NCBI GenBank assembly: GCA_009760855.2 | Contig: WPIO01000023.1 | Location: forward strand, 683,501-747,500 | Direction of reading: 5' to 3' | DNA length: 64,000 nucleotides | DNA from: Cristatella mucedo | Lineage: Eukaryota; Bryozoa; Phylactolaemata; Cristatellidae | In this document: in pieces, positions 43,521-56,764 of the stretch | How positions within the stretch are numbered: position 1 is the first letter of the stretch | Layout of the letters: each line of letters begins with the position of its first letter | The notes under the pieces: generated by a model | Seen by the model: the letters and a program-made list of their open reading frames with translations, nothing else | Databases searched by the model: none | What the model was told of the DNA's origin: nothing | Translations under genes and position numbers: made by a program

Positions 43521-44305
43521 TCGGAATTATGAATTATGCGATTGGAGGCAGCGAGGTGCTACTGGAGAAATTCTCCAGCAGCGTGAAGGGGATCTTGCCG
43601 TCATTTAGGAAGCCTCCAACGAGCTTTAGAAGGAGAAAGATCCAACAACGATGACTGCGTAAACAATAAATGCAAACCTTATGAAATTACATATCAATTG
43701 TAGGATAGTATTAAGACAGAATAGAGCATTGATATAGTTGGTTTTAATATTCATAGCGATCCAACTTGGAAGCGAACAACGGATTAAGTAGCTGACAGCT
43801 CTTGGGCCCACACTAGTAGGCGTGGCGAAGTGATTCCTAAAAGGCACTTGTATCTATTTTGTAATTCTTGTAATTCCAAGTTTTTGAAGGTTAATGCACT
43901 ACTAAATCTCGACGAATGCCAACTTAACCATAATTAGTTTGTTGTTAAATTTCAATGCCAGCAGCTTGGTTAACTGTAATGACTAAGGCGAAAGTTATAA
44001 CTTTATTTTAAAAACTTTATTTATTTTATCGCTTCTTTCAGACAAGGAAGCATCAAAATAAGGTAGTGAATTTATTTATATAAGTAAAAATAAATAAAAT
44101 AGTGTAAAAATATTATACGAAATGAGCATAATAGTGCCCTGCGATAATGATCTTTGAGCTATGAGCTAGATACCATTGATTACATTTAAGCGATTGACAA
44201 GATTTTGAGAGGCACAATATTTACTCTATGTAACCAGATTTATATATTACTTCCAAAACTGTTTAATAAGGTGCTAGTACTGATAGGTGACAACTGCTAT
44301 GCAGC
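43521..44305. other. AT-rich DNA, no feature recognised
   Basis: No open frame of note. Confidence 0.5.
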
Positions 44306-44309
44306 ATTA

Positions 44310-44600
44310 AAGTTTCGATGGTAATTTTAGAACAGACAAGCTGCAGACCTATCCACTCTTCATTTAAGTTATACATTGCAGGTGGGATAATCTACAAGTA
44401 GTGAGTCATATGAGTTACATCAGAATTTCATGGATTCATCGACATGGTCATTAGGGGTATCTTTATTCAAGCGAGTCCAAATGCTGACAAAATTACATAG
44501 ATGAAAGCAAGCAGATTTGAGTGCGAACCTGATGGGGTCGTCTCGTGACAAGTAGTTTTGAACACAAAACCGAGATTTATTCCGGGGCTACCATGAAAAC
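44310..44600 (-). mobile_element. LINE family A fragment (RT thumb)
   Basis: The minus frame reads LSRDDPIRFALKSACFHLCN, equivalent to [20 protein letters not shown]. Confidence 0.7.
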
Positions 44601-44836
44601 TTCTGGAAAGTTAAAATAAGGCGCTATGCATTACAATTTCAAACGATTCAGATATTTTTACATGTAATTAGTGAATGCATTCTCGCTTCCTGACATAAAG
44701 TGCTCTCACGTGCTTACGTGTTCGTTGCACAACTCTTCCGAAAACCGAAGTTCTTGCGAACATCGTATACGGAAACGATACAGCTAAGACCTGTTTAAAG
44801 TTTTTCTGATTGTTATTTGACAGTAGAGCGTAAAAA

Positions 44837-47800
44837 ATGACGTGCCTATGGATATCTAAACGCTTATCGCTTCGGGCTGCTGGATCTCCCATACCTGAGG
44901 CTGCCTTAGCTATACCAGCGGCTAGTAACCTGCATGTTAGTTATGATAGTCAGCAGCTGTTATCGCTACGTCATCGTAGATCAAATGCATTCCTAGATAT
45001 TAATGTTGTTGCTAAGATTTGTGAACTATGCATTAACAAAAGAAAAGCACCCGGAGCCGCCGTGGTGGCCGGAGCCGCCAGCTCAGATGCCTCTCATTGG
45101 GCGGGAACTGGGAGCTGAGTACCCGCTCGCTTGGTATTCCTAGCGTTGTCTCGAACCACTCAGCACGCTCCCCCACATGCCTCACTGTAAATCTCTCTAA
45201 CTTAGTGGTCATCAGGCCTGTTATAACTCCATCGGCTAGACTTAATGCTTGCCTTTGGAATCTTCGCTCAATGTATAATAAACCTCTGGTAATAAATGAC
45301 TTTATTTCTGAAAATGGTATCGACCTGGTCGCTCAAACTGAAACTTGGCTAAAATCGATAAACTGCCCGACAATTAAAGACGTAAACCCAACTGGTTTCT
45401 CATTCTTTCACACCCCCAGATCAATCAAAACTGGAGGTGAGGTTGCTGTTATCGTGCACTCGAAATTCAACTTTAAGCCATTTGCAGTGCCCTAGAAGCA
45501 GTCGTTTGAATCAATTGTCTTGGTCTCACCCGAAAACAAGCTACTGATAGTGGCAGTAGTCTATCGCTCAGCAGGTACCAAATCCTCCTTTATCTCGGAT
45601 TTTTCCGATCTCATTTCGATTTTGTGCGCAAGAAATCAATCCTTCATCGTTATGGGTGATTTAAACGTTCACATTGATAACTTATCTGACACCTTCAGCA
45701 CTGAATTTCGTGCATTGACTGACTCATTGTCTGTTGTGGCTCATGTGCATGGCCCTAATCACATCAACGGTCACACACTCGACCAGATTTTCCCATACAA
45801 CTGCGCTTTTTCATCACCAATTATGATCAAATCCTGCATATCTGACCAAGTGCAGATCTGATTCAATCTACGGTGTGTGCCCAGCCCTCCTCTAAAATCA
45901 CCTGTGAATCGCAAAACCTCAAGACATTGGAAGTCGATGCTGTTCGTGCGAGAATATCTGCTTCACCTCTGCTGCTCAGTCCTCCCCCGATCTGCCATCA
46001 TTGGTAGATAGCTTCAAAACGACACTAGCCGACACGCTTGACGAATTTGCACCTTTGAAAAAGCGCACTCTGCGCCCCCGCCCAGATGGCCCACGGTTTA
46101 CCACACACATTAAACTAGCCAGGTCTACTAAGTGCAAGCTTGAAAAAGCATACAAAAGATCAGGACTGACTCCATCGACAGGCATACGAAGACTACTCTA
46201 GGTGGTACCAATAGATCCTACCAAAGGCCAAGTCTAGCTTCTATAAAACATTGTTGAATTACAGACGCACAACCCAAAAATGCTGATGTCGACGATCAAA
46301 AAACTCCTCAACAACACCCGAATAAGCTCCTTACCTGACGAACCTTGTGTTGATCTAGCCGATCGCGTCTCTTGATTATTTGTGCTGAAGATAGACAAGA
46401 TCTGGGAGTCCATACCTGCGATGACACCACCGCCCTATAATCCTGTTCCCCGATTCCTGGCTGCACCTCCATGTCAACATTTAAGCAGGTCACTAGTGAT
46501 CTGGCTCTGAAGTTCATATCCTAATCAAAGAAACCAGCAAGTCCACTAAACCCTATTCCCACTGTCCTGATCCAACGTTGCATTGATATGCTGCTGCCAT
46601 GCATAACTAATATCATTAATATGTCATTAGCCTCAGGTCATGTCCCAGCACCTTTCAAAAAAGCTGTATGTAGTCAGTCCACTTCTCAAGAAAGCGACAC
46701 TAGACCAAAAGAACTCGAGCGACCACCGTCCAGTCTTCCTTCTACCATTCCTGTCAAAGACACTCGACCGGGTCGCGGCGGACCAGCTGAACTCGTGTGT
46801 TGAAACTTCAAACGTTTCTAGTAAGTTCTACTCTGGCTTTAGAGCTAATCATTCCACACAGTCAGCATTGCTTAGGCTGTACAATGACCTACTTAGGAAT
46901 GCAGACATAGGTAGAGTGTCTCTGGTTGTTTTGCTCAATCTTTCGGCAGCTTTTGATACTATCGATCACAAAGTTCATCTAGAGCGCCTGACATGTCGCC
47001 TGGGCATCACTGGCGCTGCTCTGCAATGGCTCAGGTAATATCTCAGTGGGAGACTCCAGAGTATTGACGTGAATGGACAAACATCACTCGAGGTACCTTT
47101 GAAATATGGGGTACCTCAGGTTTCCTTGCTAGGTCCGGTTCTTTTCATGGTTTGTAATCTCCCTCTTGCGGATGTGATTGCCAAGCACAATCTAAGTTTA
47201 TACGTCTATTTGGTTGACACTCAGTTGTACCTGTGTTTTGGTCCCTCCCAGCATTCGAGTACCTCAAATTCTCTCAACTCCCTTGCTGCATGTATTAATG
47301 ACTTCCACACATGGATGGCAGCAAATTTCGTAAAATTAATCGATGATAAAACGAACTTACTAGTTATGGGCAAACCAAGTGTGATTTCGAAATTAAAAAG
47401 AATGACACTCAAAATTGGCTCTGCCGGCATATCTCCTGTTGAGTCAGCTATAATTTTAAGTGTCATGTTCCAAAGTGACCTCTCGTTAGACGACCACATC
47501 AGCTACACAATCAAGTCTGCTTACTTTCAGCTACATAACATTGCTGAAATTCGGGCTTGTTTAGATAAGGATACCACGTCTTAGTTGGTCCATGCATTTG
47601 TGACATCCCGTCTTGACTTCTGTAACTCACTGCTTACTGGCCTACCGGCATGTGCAATCTGGCGATTACAGCAAGTGCAAAACTCATCAGCTAGGCTTGT
47701 CTGTCGTGAGCGTTGCAGTTGCCACATCACAGCACTTCTTGCCGACCTGCACTGGCTACCAGTTAAGCAGCGGATCGACTTCAAAGTTCTGTCGCTCACT

Positions 47801-48290
47801 TTAAGGTAGCTTCATTTATTGGTTGCAGCCTATCTCTTAGACCTACTCCACCGCCAGGGCAAGCATCGTACCACCCGCTTTTCAGAATGTTACAGTTTAC
47901 CAATACCTCGTAAAAACCCCGAATCCTTTGGGGACCTTGCATTTAGTTTCGTATGTTTCCAAAGCCTGGAACTTCCTCCTGACTTGCGTCAGAACATCCC
48001 CCGACTTGACCACTTCAAAAAGAACTTAAAAACACACCTATTTACTACAGCATTTCACGGGCACTTGTGATTCTTCCTCCATGTGCTTATGCGTGCTGAC
48101 ACTGTGCATGTTGCCACAAACCACATTTGCATGCTGACCCAGTGCATGTCACCCCTAACCATGTTATTCATGTTGTTTATCAAGCATATTACTCACCATT
48201 CAATAGCGTTTCCCTTTGCAGCAAATTTAAAGCGCCTAGAGAGAGATTGAGTTCTCTGAGGGTGCTCTATCAAGTGTATTATTATTATCA
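44837..48290 (+). mobile_element. Near full-length L2-clade LINE family A, defective
   Basis: The most complete copy. N-terminal ORF region (44,837-45,118: YDSQQLLSLRHRRSNAFLD). APE endonuclease (45,097-45,495: LNACLWNLRSMYNKPLVIND, AQTETWL; 45,520-45,861: MGDLNVHIDNLSD, GHTLDQI). RT (46,640-47,584), C-terminal block (47,585-48,070 ending FHGHL), 3' UTR repeats, hairpin and (ATT)n. Stops occur at 45,496, about 46,200, 47,038 and 47,582, with others. The RT catalytic box is YLVD instead of YADD, so it cannot be autonomous. It provides the reference for the domain order of the truncated copies. Confidence 0.92.
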
Positions 48291-48831
48291 CCATTATTAC
48301 TTTTGTAATATATAATAAAGGTTCGTAACGCCTTCTTAAATAGTACCAATTTTGTACGTGTGAATTTATTTGAGCAGTATTTCTATACCACATACTATTA
48401 ACGAAAGACTGTATTACCTAACACCATCATACCAAGATAGCAAATTATTGGTATACAGCTAATATTGTAAAAATTACTTCTGCCAAACTATTTACTAATA
48501 CGTATCATAGAAACAAAAAAAGACAGCTCTGACTATATGCCACGCTTGCTTACCCATCTAGCTGTCCACTGCCAATAACTTCGGCTGGTGCAACAGTCTC
48601 GGCCATGGCTACTCTGCAAAATATTGCTCTGTATTGGCTCCTGCAATGCAGATCTGCACCCAGAGAAGGAGAGTTGTGATAGCCACAAGGGCTCCCACAC
48701 CTGTGTCAAACTCAGCTATTTGGGAAGCGGGATCTAAATCGTAGCTGACGATCACTCAAGAAAATAAAGCCGAATGAACAAATTACGACAGTAGCACAGC
48801 TCTACAGTACCCAGACTGCCCATTATTTTAA

Positions 48832-49735
48832 TAAAATCAACTTACTTGTTATAGGCAGGGCAAGTGTGATTCGGAAATTGGAAAGGCTAACGCTCAAAAT
48901 TGGCTCTGCCGGCATATCTTCTTTTGGATACACGAAATCTGGGTGTCCTATTCCAAAGTGGCCTTGTGTTAGACGACCACATCAGCTCCACAGTCAAGTC
49001 TGCCTACTTTCAGTTACATAACTGTGATACGTTTCGGCCTTGCTTTGACAGGAATACGAAATCTAAATTGGTCCGTGCATTCGTGACATCCTATATCGAA
49101 TTCTGTAACTCACTGCTTGCTGGTCTACCGGCCTGTGCAATCAGGCGCTTGCATCTGGTGCGAAACTCTGCAGCTAGGCTTGTCTGTCATGAGCATCACA
49201 GTTTTTACATCGAACCACTTCTCACCGATCTGCACTCTGTCCCAGTCAAGCAACGCATCGACTTCGATGTTTTTTCACCAACTATTTGGTCCCTTCATTC
49301 TTCGGCTCCAGCCAACCTATCAGATCTAATGATCCACCAGGCTAAGCATCGGGCCAACCATTCTTTGGAATCCAACTGTTTAACCATACCTCGTACACAT
49401 CTCAAATCATTTGGAGACCTTATCTTTAGTTCATGTGGTCCAAAAGCCTAGAACTCACTCCCGATTTGTGTCAACACATACCTGACTTGTCCACATTCAA
49501 AAAGAAATTATAAACGCATCTATTTATATCAGCATTTAGTGGGTCCCTGTGATTTGATCTTTACGTGCTTATGTGTGCTGACACTGAGCATACTGCCACT
49601 AACCATACTAGTTAGCTGACCCTGTGCAAGTCACCCCTAACCATACGATTCTCGTCGTTTATTCAGCATACTGCCTCAAACCATTTGATTTTGTTTCCTT
49701 TGCAGCAAATGTAAAATACTTAGATTCATAAACAA
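48832..49735 (+). mobile_element. LINE family A RT C-terminal part
   Basis: It starts at the LLVMG-like region. 48,900-49,451 is open ([39 protein letters not shown]). It ends in the 3' UTR just before the hairpin. Confidence 0.88.
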
Positions 49736-49869
49736 CGGAAACAACCACCCAAGCTTCATACTAAGCGGCCATCTTGGAAATTAAATTACCGCATATATTA
49801 CAAATGTCGTATAGAAATCAATATCATATGGTGAGTGGTATCATGCAGTGTCTAAACAAAATAAATTGG

Positions 49870-50215
49870 TCGTTCATAGTAAGCAAAGTGTCTTTGTGAT
49901 ACAATGCTTAGCCTGGTTGGACAAAAGTTTAGATTGGTAGGTTGGAGCAAGACAACGAAGGGTCTTAAAAGTGAGTGTCCTAACTTTGAAGCGGATACGT
50001 TGCTTGAATGGGAACCAGCGTAGATTGGTGCGAAATGGTGTAATTTGGCCACTGGGACGCTCAAGAAGAGTCAGAAAAGTCGCTGCAGATGATTGCAAAA
50101 AGTTTACTAAACATTGTTTTGCATGCCTGCCGATGACCTGGAGAATTCGAACTTGCTGTGCTAAAGTATGCTTCATGAAACTCTCAGTGCACTTGTATTT
50201 AGCAGACAATGGCAT
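49870..50215 (-). mobile_element. RT C-terminal relic of another L2-type LINE
   Basis: The frame reads VNFLQSSAATFLTLLERPSG then LRWFPFKQRIRFKVRTLTFK, the same block as NSAARLV...[19 protein letters not shown] in family A but strongly diverged. Confidence 0.65.
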
Positions 50216-50724
50216 GAATAAGTAAAGGGTGCTTCCCTTCTCTGGCGTCCTTCATAATCGTGCTGCTCCGGGGGTGGACCTTTTCCCCGGTGGCCATTTG
50301 CCTTACCGTCTGCTGCAAACAAAAGCCATTTAGACTCGGGGACACATTGAGTAAAGGAAGACGCCTCGTTGCGCCTAGAGCAGCTGATTAATTCAAAAAA
50401 GGAATTCAATGTGAGATTGAAAGTTAGAAGTCGCCTGAGGTTTGCAGCAAATGCCTGCCTAAACTCTTCGGCCACTTGTACATGCATGTTCAAGAAGGGT
50501 ACGTTCTACCACAGTCCAAAAATTCGCGTTCGCCTTCAACCCGGTGAGTTATCTCAATTTATTAAAAGCTTTTGAATGGCAATAACATATCGACACCATC
50601 CTTGCTCACGAGAATCTAGGACTCAGTAAGAGCCGGCGAAGCTGTATTGGTTTGCTCATTCCGACCAAGATCAAGAGAAATGCATTTGATGACCGAGGTC
50701 AAGGGCTTGAGACCTGTGGCACAT

Positions 50725-50790
50725 TTGAAAGGCCTGAGCTAGAGAAAGAGATTAAGTTCTCTTAAGGCTCTGCACCAAAAATTATGTACA
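50725..50790 (+). mobile_element. Family A-like terminal hairpin relic
   Basis: AGAGAAAGAGATTAAGTTCTC and flanks resemble the terminal hairpin. It runs into a (TA)n tract. Confidence 0.5.

Positions 50791-50792
<2 letters not shown>

Positions 50793-50840
<48 letters not shown>
50793..50840. repeat. (TA)n microsatellite
   Basis: About 24 TA units. Confidence 0.95.
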
Positions 50841-50842
<2 letters not shown>

Positions 50843-52160
50843 AACCGGACGCGGGCAAAGAAGCCCTACCCAGCAAATCGACATGCGTGGCTTCTCAAGT
50901 CTAATGGATGGTCGGCATAGGAGCGCATGCTGATTTGAAAGGAAACTCTGGTAAGCAAGCAGTTTCCATAAAAGAATGTTGGGTGATATTGGCAATGTCA
51001 GCGACGTGGTAAAAAAAAAGGTAAGCCTTAAACTGGTTGAGCGGGCTTAGATAACGAATTTGACCCTCCATAACTGTAGTACAAATGCAAATGACAGCTG
51101 TTTAATATGCAGTCTCACCTCATTAAAAAACCCACAAATTACGAGCCTTCTCAGCGGCATGTCAGCATTCGCTTGATGGCATGCAGACTTACCCTTGTGC
51201 TACCTGCCGTCTACAAATTCGATGGGAGCACCAGCCTTAGTAATGGTTGCTCTGCTAAAAAGGCACCATCTATGCTGTGGCAAATCAGACCTCTGCAGAT
51301 CATCTAAAATTGCAGTATATATGTCGATAGACTATTGCTATCAATGAGGCCTAACCTGGCAAAGATAAGATAAGAATGGATGGAGAAGGATGAGCATCAA
51401 TTGCTATCTAACTATAAGGGCAGTCTACTGTCAGACATTGCTACCCAGTGTTTACATTGTGATTAGGAACTATTGACTTTCCCTTTTCTAAGAACGAGGG
51501 AGCGTGAGTGCTGTCCTCCGGAAGGTTATTAGAGTCAGTTGCTTGAGCCACCGAGCCAGAGCTGGTTAGATATTCTTCTTTGAGTTTGCAAGTTGCAATT
51601 GAGCAGCTACTTACCGGACGAGTTAAACCAGCAGCTGCAGGTGCTACGCAGTCTGTTACACCGAACCCCCGCCGCGAGACGGCAATGGGAGGCAGGCTTC
51701 AGCACAGCTGATGTGTGCCGCCCACTTACGACTGGCAATTCGGAGCAGGAGAACCCAATAAGTTGTTCTCCCTGCCCAGAGCTTCTCAGGCGCTACCTAC
51801 CTATCGTAGATGCTGATATCTCAGCATTCTTATACATTTAGTCACTGCCGATGCAACGTGTATTTCGATTTTGATCTGAACTGCACAATACCGTTTCCTT
51901 AGAATGCGTGAGGCACATCCACTAAAGGAGCTTGGTGTTATAAACTTGAGGGAGATCTAGTATTAACGAACACAGCATCCGTGGCATAATAAGCCTCTGG
52001 CATGAAAGTCAATTATTATTTCGGTTTTAATCTGCAGCTGTAAGAAACTTGCTTGCTTACGTCCGCTAATAGAGCTCAACTGCCAAGGCAATAAAGAATT
52101 ATCCTTCAACATAATATCCTTTCGATATTAAAGGGAAGCATTGTGAAAGCCGTTAATTCT
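50841..52160. other. Intergenic DNA, one GC-richer open stretch
   Basis: 51,593-51,841 (+) is open, with LPDELNQQLQVLRSLLHRTP, and is GC-richer than its surroundings. No family is recognised. Nothing else is notable. Confidence 0.35.
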
Positions 52161-52164
52161 TTAA

Positions 52165-53121
52165 CAATAATAATAATAATAATTCGATTGATAAAGCGCC
52201 CTCAGAGAACTTAACCTCTCGCTAGGCGCTTTACATTTGCTGTAAAGTGAAATGCAATTGAAAGGTAAGTAAAATCATGCTTGAAAAAACAAACGAAATG
52301 AATAATATGGTTAGGGGTGACATGCACAGGGTCAGCATGCAAATGTGGTTAGTGGCAGCATGCACAGTGTCAGCACGCATAAGCACATAAAGGACGAATC
52401 ACAGGGACCCACTGAATGCTGTCCTAAATAGGTGTGTTTTTAGGTTCCTTTTAAATGTGGTCAGGTCAGGGGATGTTCTGACGCAGGTCGGGAGGGAGTT
52501 CCAGGCTTTGGGAGCATATGAACTAAATGCACGATCTCCAAAGGATTTAAGGTTTGTATGAGGTATTTCTAGACTGTTGGATTCCGAAAAGCGGGTGGTA
52601 CGATGCTTAGCCTGATGGGGTAGTATATCTGACAGATAGGCTGGAGCCATAGAATGAAGGGAGCTAAAAGTGAGCGACAAAAACCTTGAAGTCAATCCGT
52701 TGCTTGACTGGTAGCCAGTGCAGGTCGGCGAGAAGTAGAGTAATGTGGCAACTGCGACGCTCACGACAGACAAGCCGAGCTGCAGAGTTTTGCACCAGCT
52801 GCAATCGCCTGATTGCACATGCTGGTAGGCCAGTGAGCAGTGAGTTGCAGAAGTCGAGACGAGATGTCACGAATGCATGGACCAACTTGGACGTGGTGTT
52901 TTTATCTAAACAGGCCCGAATTTTGGCAATGTTATGAAGCTGAAAATAGGCGGATTTGACTGTGGAGCTGATGTGGTCGTCTAACGAGAGGTCGCTTTGG
53001 AATATGACACCTAGATTTCGAGCTGATTCAACTGGAGATATGCTGGCAGAGCCAATTTTGAGAGTCAGCCTTTCCAATCTCTGGATCACACTGGGTTTGC
53101 CCATAACTAGTAAGTTAGTTG
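52165..53121 (-). mobile_element. LINE family A RT C-terminal copy
   Basis: (ATT)n tail, hairpin, 3' UTR and RT thumb/C-terminal block up to [20 protein letters not shown]. An extra A at about 52,680 (five instead of four) splits the frame. It is 5'-truncated at 53,121. Confidence 0.92.
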
Positions 53122-54296
53122 TAAAGCTGGAAAGTTGTGTGTCCTGAGCTGAGGTGGCAATATTAGACCGAGCTATCTGATTCATCCATGTGAGCTGTTG
53201 GCGTTGTCAAGCATAACCAAGTACATAGTCCGAAAACCTTCTGTAAATTCGTCGAAATATCCTCATCGGTGATAACACAGCCGTACCAGTAGATAACACG
53301 TCGTGTAGAGCGTATCCCACCAACAGCTCTAAAAGCAACTTTCTCACTCGAGGACATCAAAAGTGTGTGCTCAAAGCTCACTTTTCGAGTTTTTTGCTAT
53401 TATTGAGTTGGGAGAGTATGATCATTAGTGGGTATAATAAGCCTGATATCTGAAAATGTCGCGATGGTGTGTACATAGGCTCAAAAGGCCTTAACACTGC
53501 TAATGCCCCGGTCATGTAGGAACTGAGCAACCTGCAGGTTCAAAATGACTCAGTAAACCATTCTAGCATTAGCGAAGACCGTTTAACTCACCCGTTACCA
53601 TAATTACATTTGCGAAGCGAACAGCTTGGAGCTAGAATCTCTTAGTGTGTGCTTAAATTTTAATCTCTTTCTATTGCCGGGTTTGACGAAAGTTGCATTC
53701 GCTCAGAGTTAGAAAACCGTGACATTGGTTTGATTAATCGGTAGTGAATGTCGGCTTGCTTTGCATTACTTTATTGAGGGTTTCTGTTTTAGGAAGTCGG
53801 ATTATTACGTAGCCTTCGATTTTGATTAGCTTTATATAAATTTACTATAGAAATGGGCTAAAAATGATCGTGCAAAAACCATCTAATTATTCTTGCATAA
53901 TCAGCAGTGTTATCGACCGGTGCAAAGTACTGGCCAAGGGTGAAGTCCAGTATGTCAAAATTGCATGTCATCTGGGACTTTAGTACTCAAGATTGACCTG
54001 GCTCTAGGTACTTTTACTGTCAATCAATTTCGTTATCTCTTAGTGCTCGCTTTTATGGATATTTCGATATGAGATTCTTCCAAGCCAAGCTGACTTCGTC
54101 CACACTGCTATCCTGGTCAGATGCAAATAATAAACCGCATTCTCTTCTACTGACTTACAACTCTGATAGGCAGCTAACTAGATTAGCTGCCTAGCTGACA
54201 GAACAAGCTCGATTGGTTGGTACATTCACTCGGCTTGTCTTCATTATCGGTGGTTTCCTAGCAGCTTATCTAGTTCCAAAGCTACCAAGCTCTGGT
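53122..54296. other. Intergenic DNA, one open minus stretch
   Basis: A minus frame at 53,163-53,381 (SFEHTLLMSSSEKVAFRAVG, RRVIYWYGCVITDEDISTNL) looks coding but has no recognised family. The rest is empty. Confidence 0.35.
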
Positions 54297-56764
54297 GTAA
54301 TGTAATGTATCTCCATCTGTAACTCCAGAAAACCATAAAGACTGTGTGGGTGTTACGCAGGAGAGTTTTATATAGCACACTCACAGCTTAAGCTGCTTTC
54401 GGTTCACATTCGGAAGCCAGCATACTTTATCTCAGGCAAAAAAGAGAAAGTGGAAAGGATAGCAGAGTCAGGAGAGCAGTAGCATGGAAGTAGCAGCTCA
54501 GGACCACTGATAAAGATGAGCCATAGTCGGCAGCAGGAGAGTAGTTGTCGCATAAGAATTGTGGAAGCGAGTTACACAGTCTTGGACCTGCAGAGCTAAA
54601 GCTTCTGCCACCAATGGTCCTTAAGCGGATTAATAGAACAACTTATTTATTGTCCACACAGGGCCAGAGGGCACGAAGAGGCTGAAACTGGCACATCAGT
54701 TCAGCTAGTTACAGAGGAGCCAAGCCATGGCGGGCATTGTGAGTCATCATAAGAACGTTGCTCTGCACCCGTTGATCAAAGGCAGCCACCCTAGCTCTTT
54801 TAGCAAAGGAGACACGTGGTCAAACCTCTGGGACTTGAAAGCTAGCCTTGCAGTAATATTCATAGCCAGCTGCACTGGCTTAGTTGCTTTCTTTGGTAGC
54901 CCAGCCAAAAGGGAATTACAATAATCAAGCCGAGACAGAGCTAAGGAGCTAGTAGCATTTTTTGCAAGCCACTGTGGAAGACACCTTCTAATTTCAGGTA
55001 GGGATTGGACGTGATGGCTAGCTGTAGAAGCAGTTTTCTGAATGGAGATTTTAAAATTGAGCCAGTTGTCAAAAACGACACCTAAATCTCGAGCACCTGG
55101 TGATGGTGGCACAACAGCATCAACTACTAGAAGAGCAATGCCTTTTAGTGCAGCCACACACACTTAGAGTTCCAATGAGCAGCAGTTCGGTTTTATCGTC
55201 ATTAATTATCAAGAAATTTTCCGACATCCAGGATCGAATGTCGGCAAGGCAAGCATTTAGTTTATCAGTGGCTGCAGCAGATTCCGACTGTTTGAATCAC
55301 AAATACAGCTGACTGAAAAGTACGATTTAGGAAACTCCAGTGCTTTGTGTTCCAAATCAATTGTTGTTCTCTATCATTCAAGTAGAACATCCTGATCAAT
55401 GGTATCGAAGGCAGCTGATTGATCTAGCAGAGCTAGGGCAGTAGGATATGCTTAATCGTTGCCTCAAGGAATGCCATTGTTAACACGGAGAAGAACAGTT
55501 TAAGTAGAGTGCTGCCTTTTGAACCCTGATTGAAACGTTTCCGACATTTCATTCTTTCCAATACGTACAACCAGCTGCTCAGTGACAGTTTTCAAGAATT
55601 TTTGACGAGAAAAGAAGAAGGGAAACTGGGTGATACTTTGCAAGGACTTTTCTATCTAATATAGGCTTTTTAAGCATGGGTCTATCTATTGCAGAATGGA
55701 AGGACTTGGGTAAAACTCCTATTTCCATAGAAGCATTACAAATCTCGGTTATAGCAGGGCTTAGTTGGCCTGCGAGCGAAGACCACAGAGATGATGGTAT
55801 AGGGTCTTTAGGAGACAAGCTCATTTTATTAGGCCTTATTAAGGTAGCCACATCGAATGCACAAACCTCGGAAAACTTTTTAAGGAAGGTCGTAGGTTGT
55901 GATTCCACAATTGCTTTACTCGGAGGGGTTTTTATGGAGGCACGAATGCGGGCAAGTTTTTCAGTAAAGAAAGCTGAAAACTTTTCGGCTGAGCCGTTAA
56001 TATCTGGGGAGTCAGACCTCTCTGCATTGGCGACTAAATTGTTCACTGTCTTGTAAGTCCGTTTTGAGTCCTTCTGGCAGGTTCAATTTTCGAGTGAATA
56101 AAGAAGCCCTGGTATTTTTAAGCTTCCGGGTGTAAACTGGAAGGAAGTCTTTGAAATTGACTATATCTGCATCAGACCACGATTTCTTAAAATGATGATC
56201 AAGCCTGGGCTTACCACTGTCCATCTTTTGAAGTTGTTCGTAAATTGATAGGAATCTCCACGATTCTGTACACGAATAGCATGAACCAGAGCATGCTTGT
56301 CAACAGCACTCCCGAGTGTCATGTCAACTGTATCAGTGAGCGTATCGAGGCTGTCGGTCGAGTCTGGGTGAAGATCAAGAAGACCTGCATCGCAAACAGA
56401 TTTCAAAATGTGTCTATGTCAATGCTTTTTAAGTTACGTCGATGGAAAAGTTTGACATTACCCTGTACGTAAAAGAGAGCAGGAAAAATAAACGAGACCG
56501 AACAAGATCCGAGAGGGTCAGCGGGCACACGGAAAGGTCAGTGGGGCTGACATCCTTAGCAATCACCAGATCTAGAATTTGGCCACCGACCCAGGTATGA
56601 TGAAAGTGTTTGACCAAACCAAAATTCTCCAGACAGTCAAGAAATGAGCGGACCTGGCTTTTGATATCTGCATGACAATACGGAGCGTTCACTATCCAGA
56701 TGCCACGAAGCTTGATGAAACGAAATGAGGAGCCAACTTGTTTCCTAGAGATCGTACAAGGCAT
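54297..56764 (-). mobile_element. L2-type LINE family D, degraded
   Basis: It reads leftwards. Endonuclease end at 56,764-56,429 (LENFGLVKHFHHTWVGGQIL, DLVIAKD). RT fingers at 56,046-55,579 (RPMLKKPILDRKVLAKYHPV, LLLFSSKILEN). RT C-terminus at 55,163-54,747 (ARDLGVVFDNWLN, LSRLDYCNSLLAGLP, HVSPLLKELGWLP). Then a 3' UTR ends in ACATTACATT at 54,297. Many stops and frameshifts. It has no (ATT)n tail and no family A hairpin. Confidence 0.85.
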
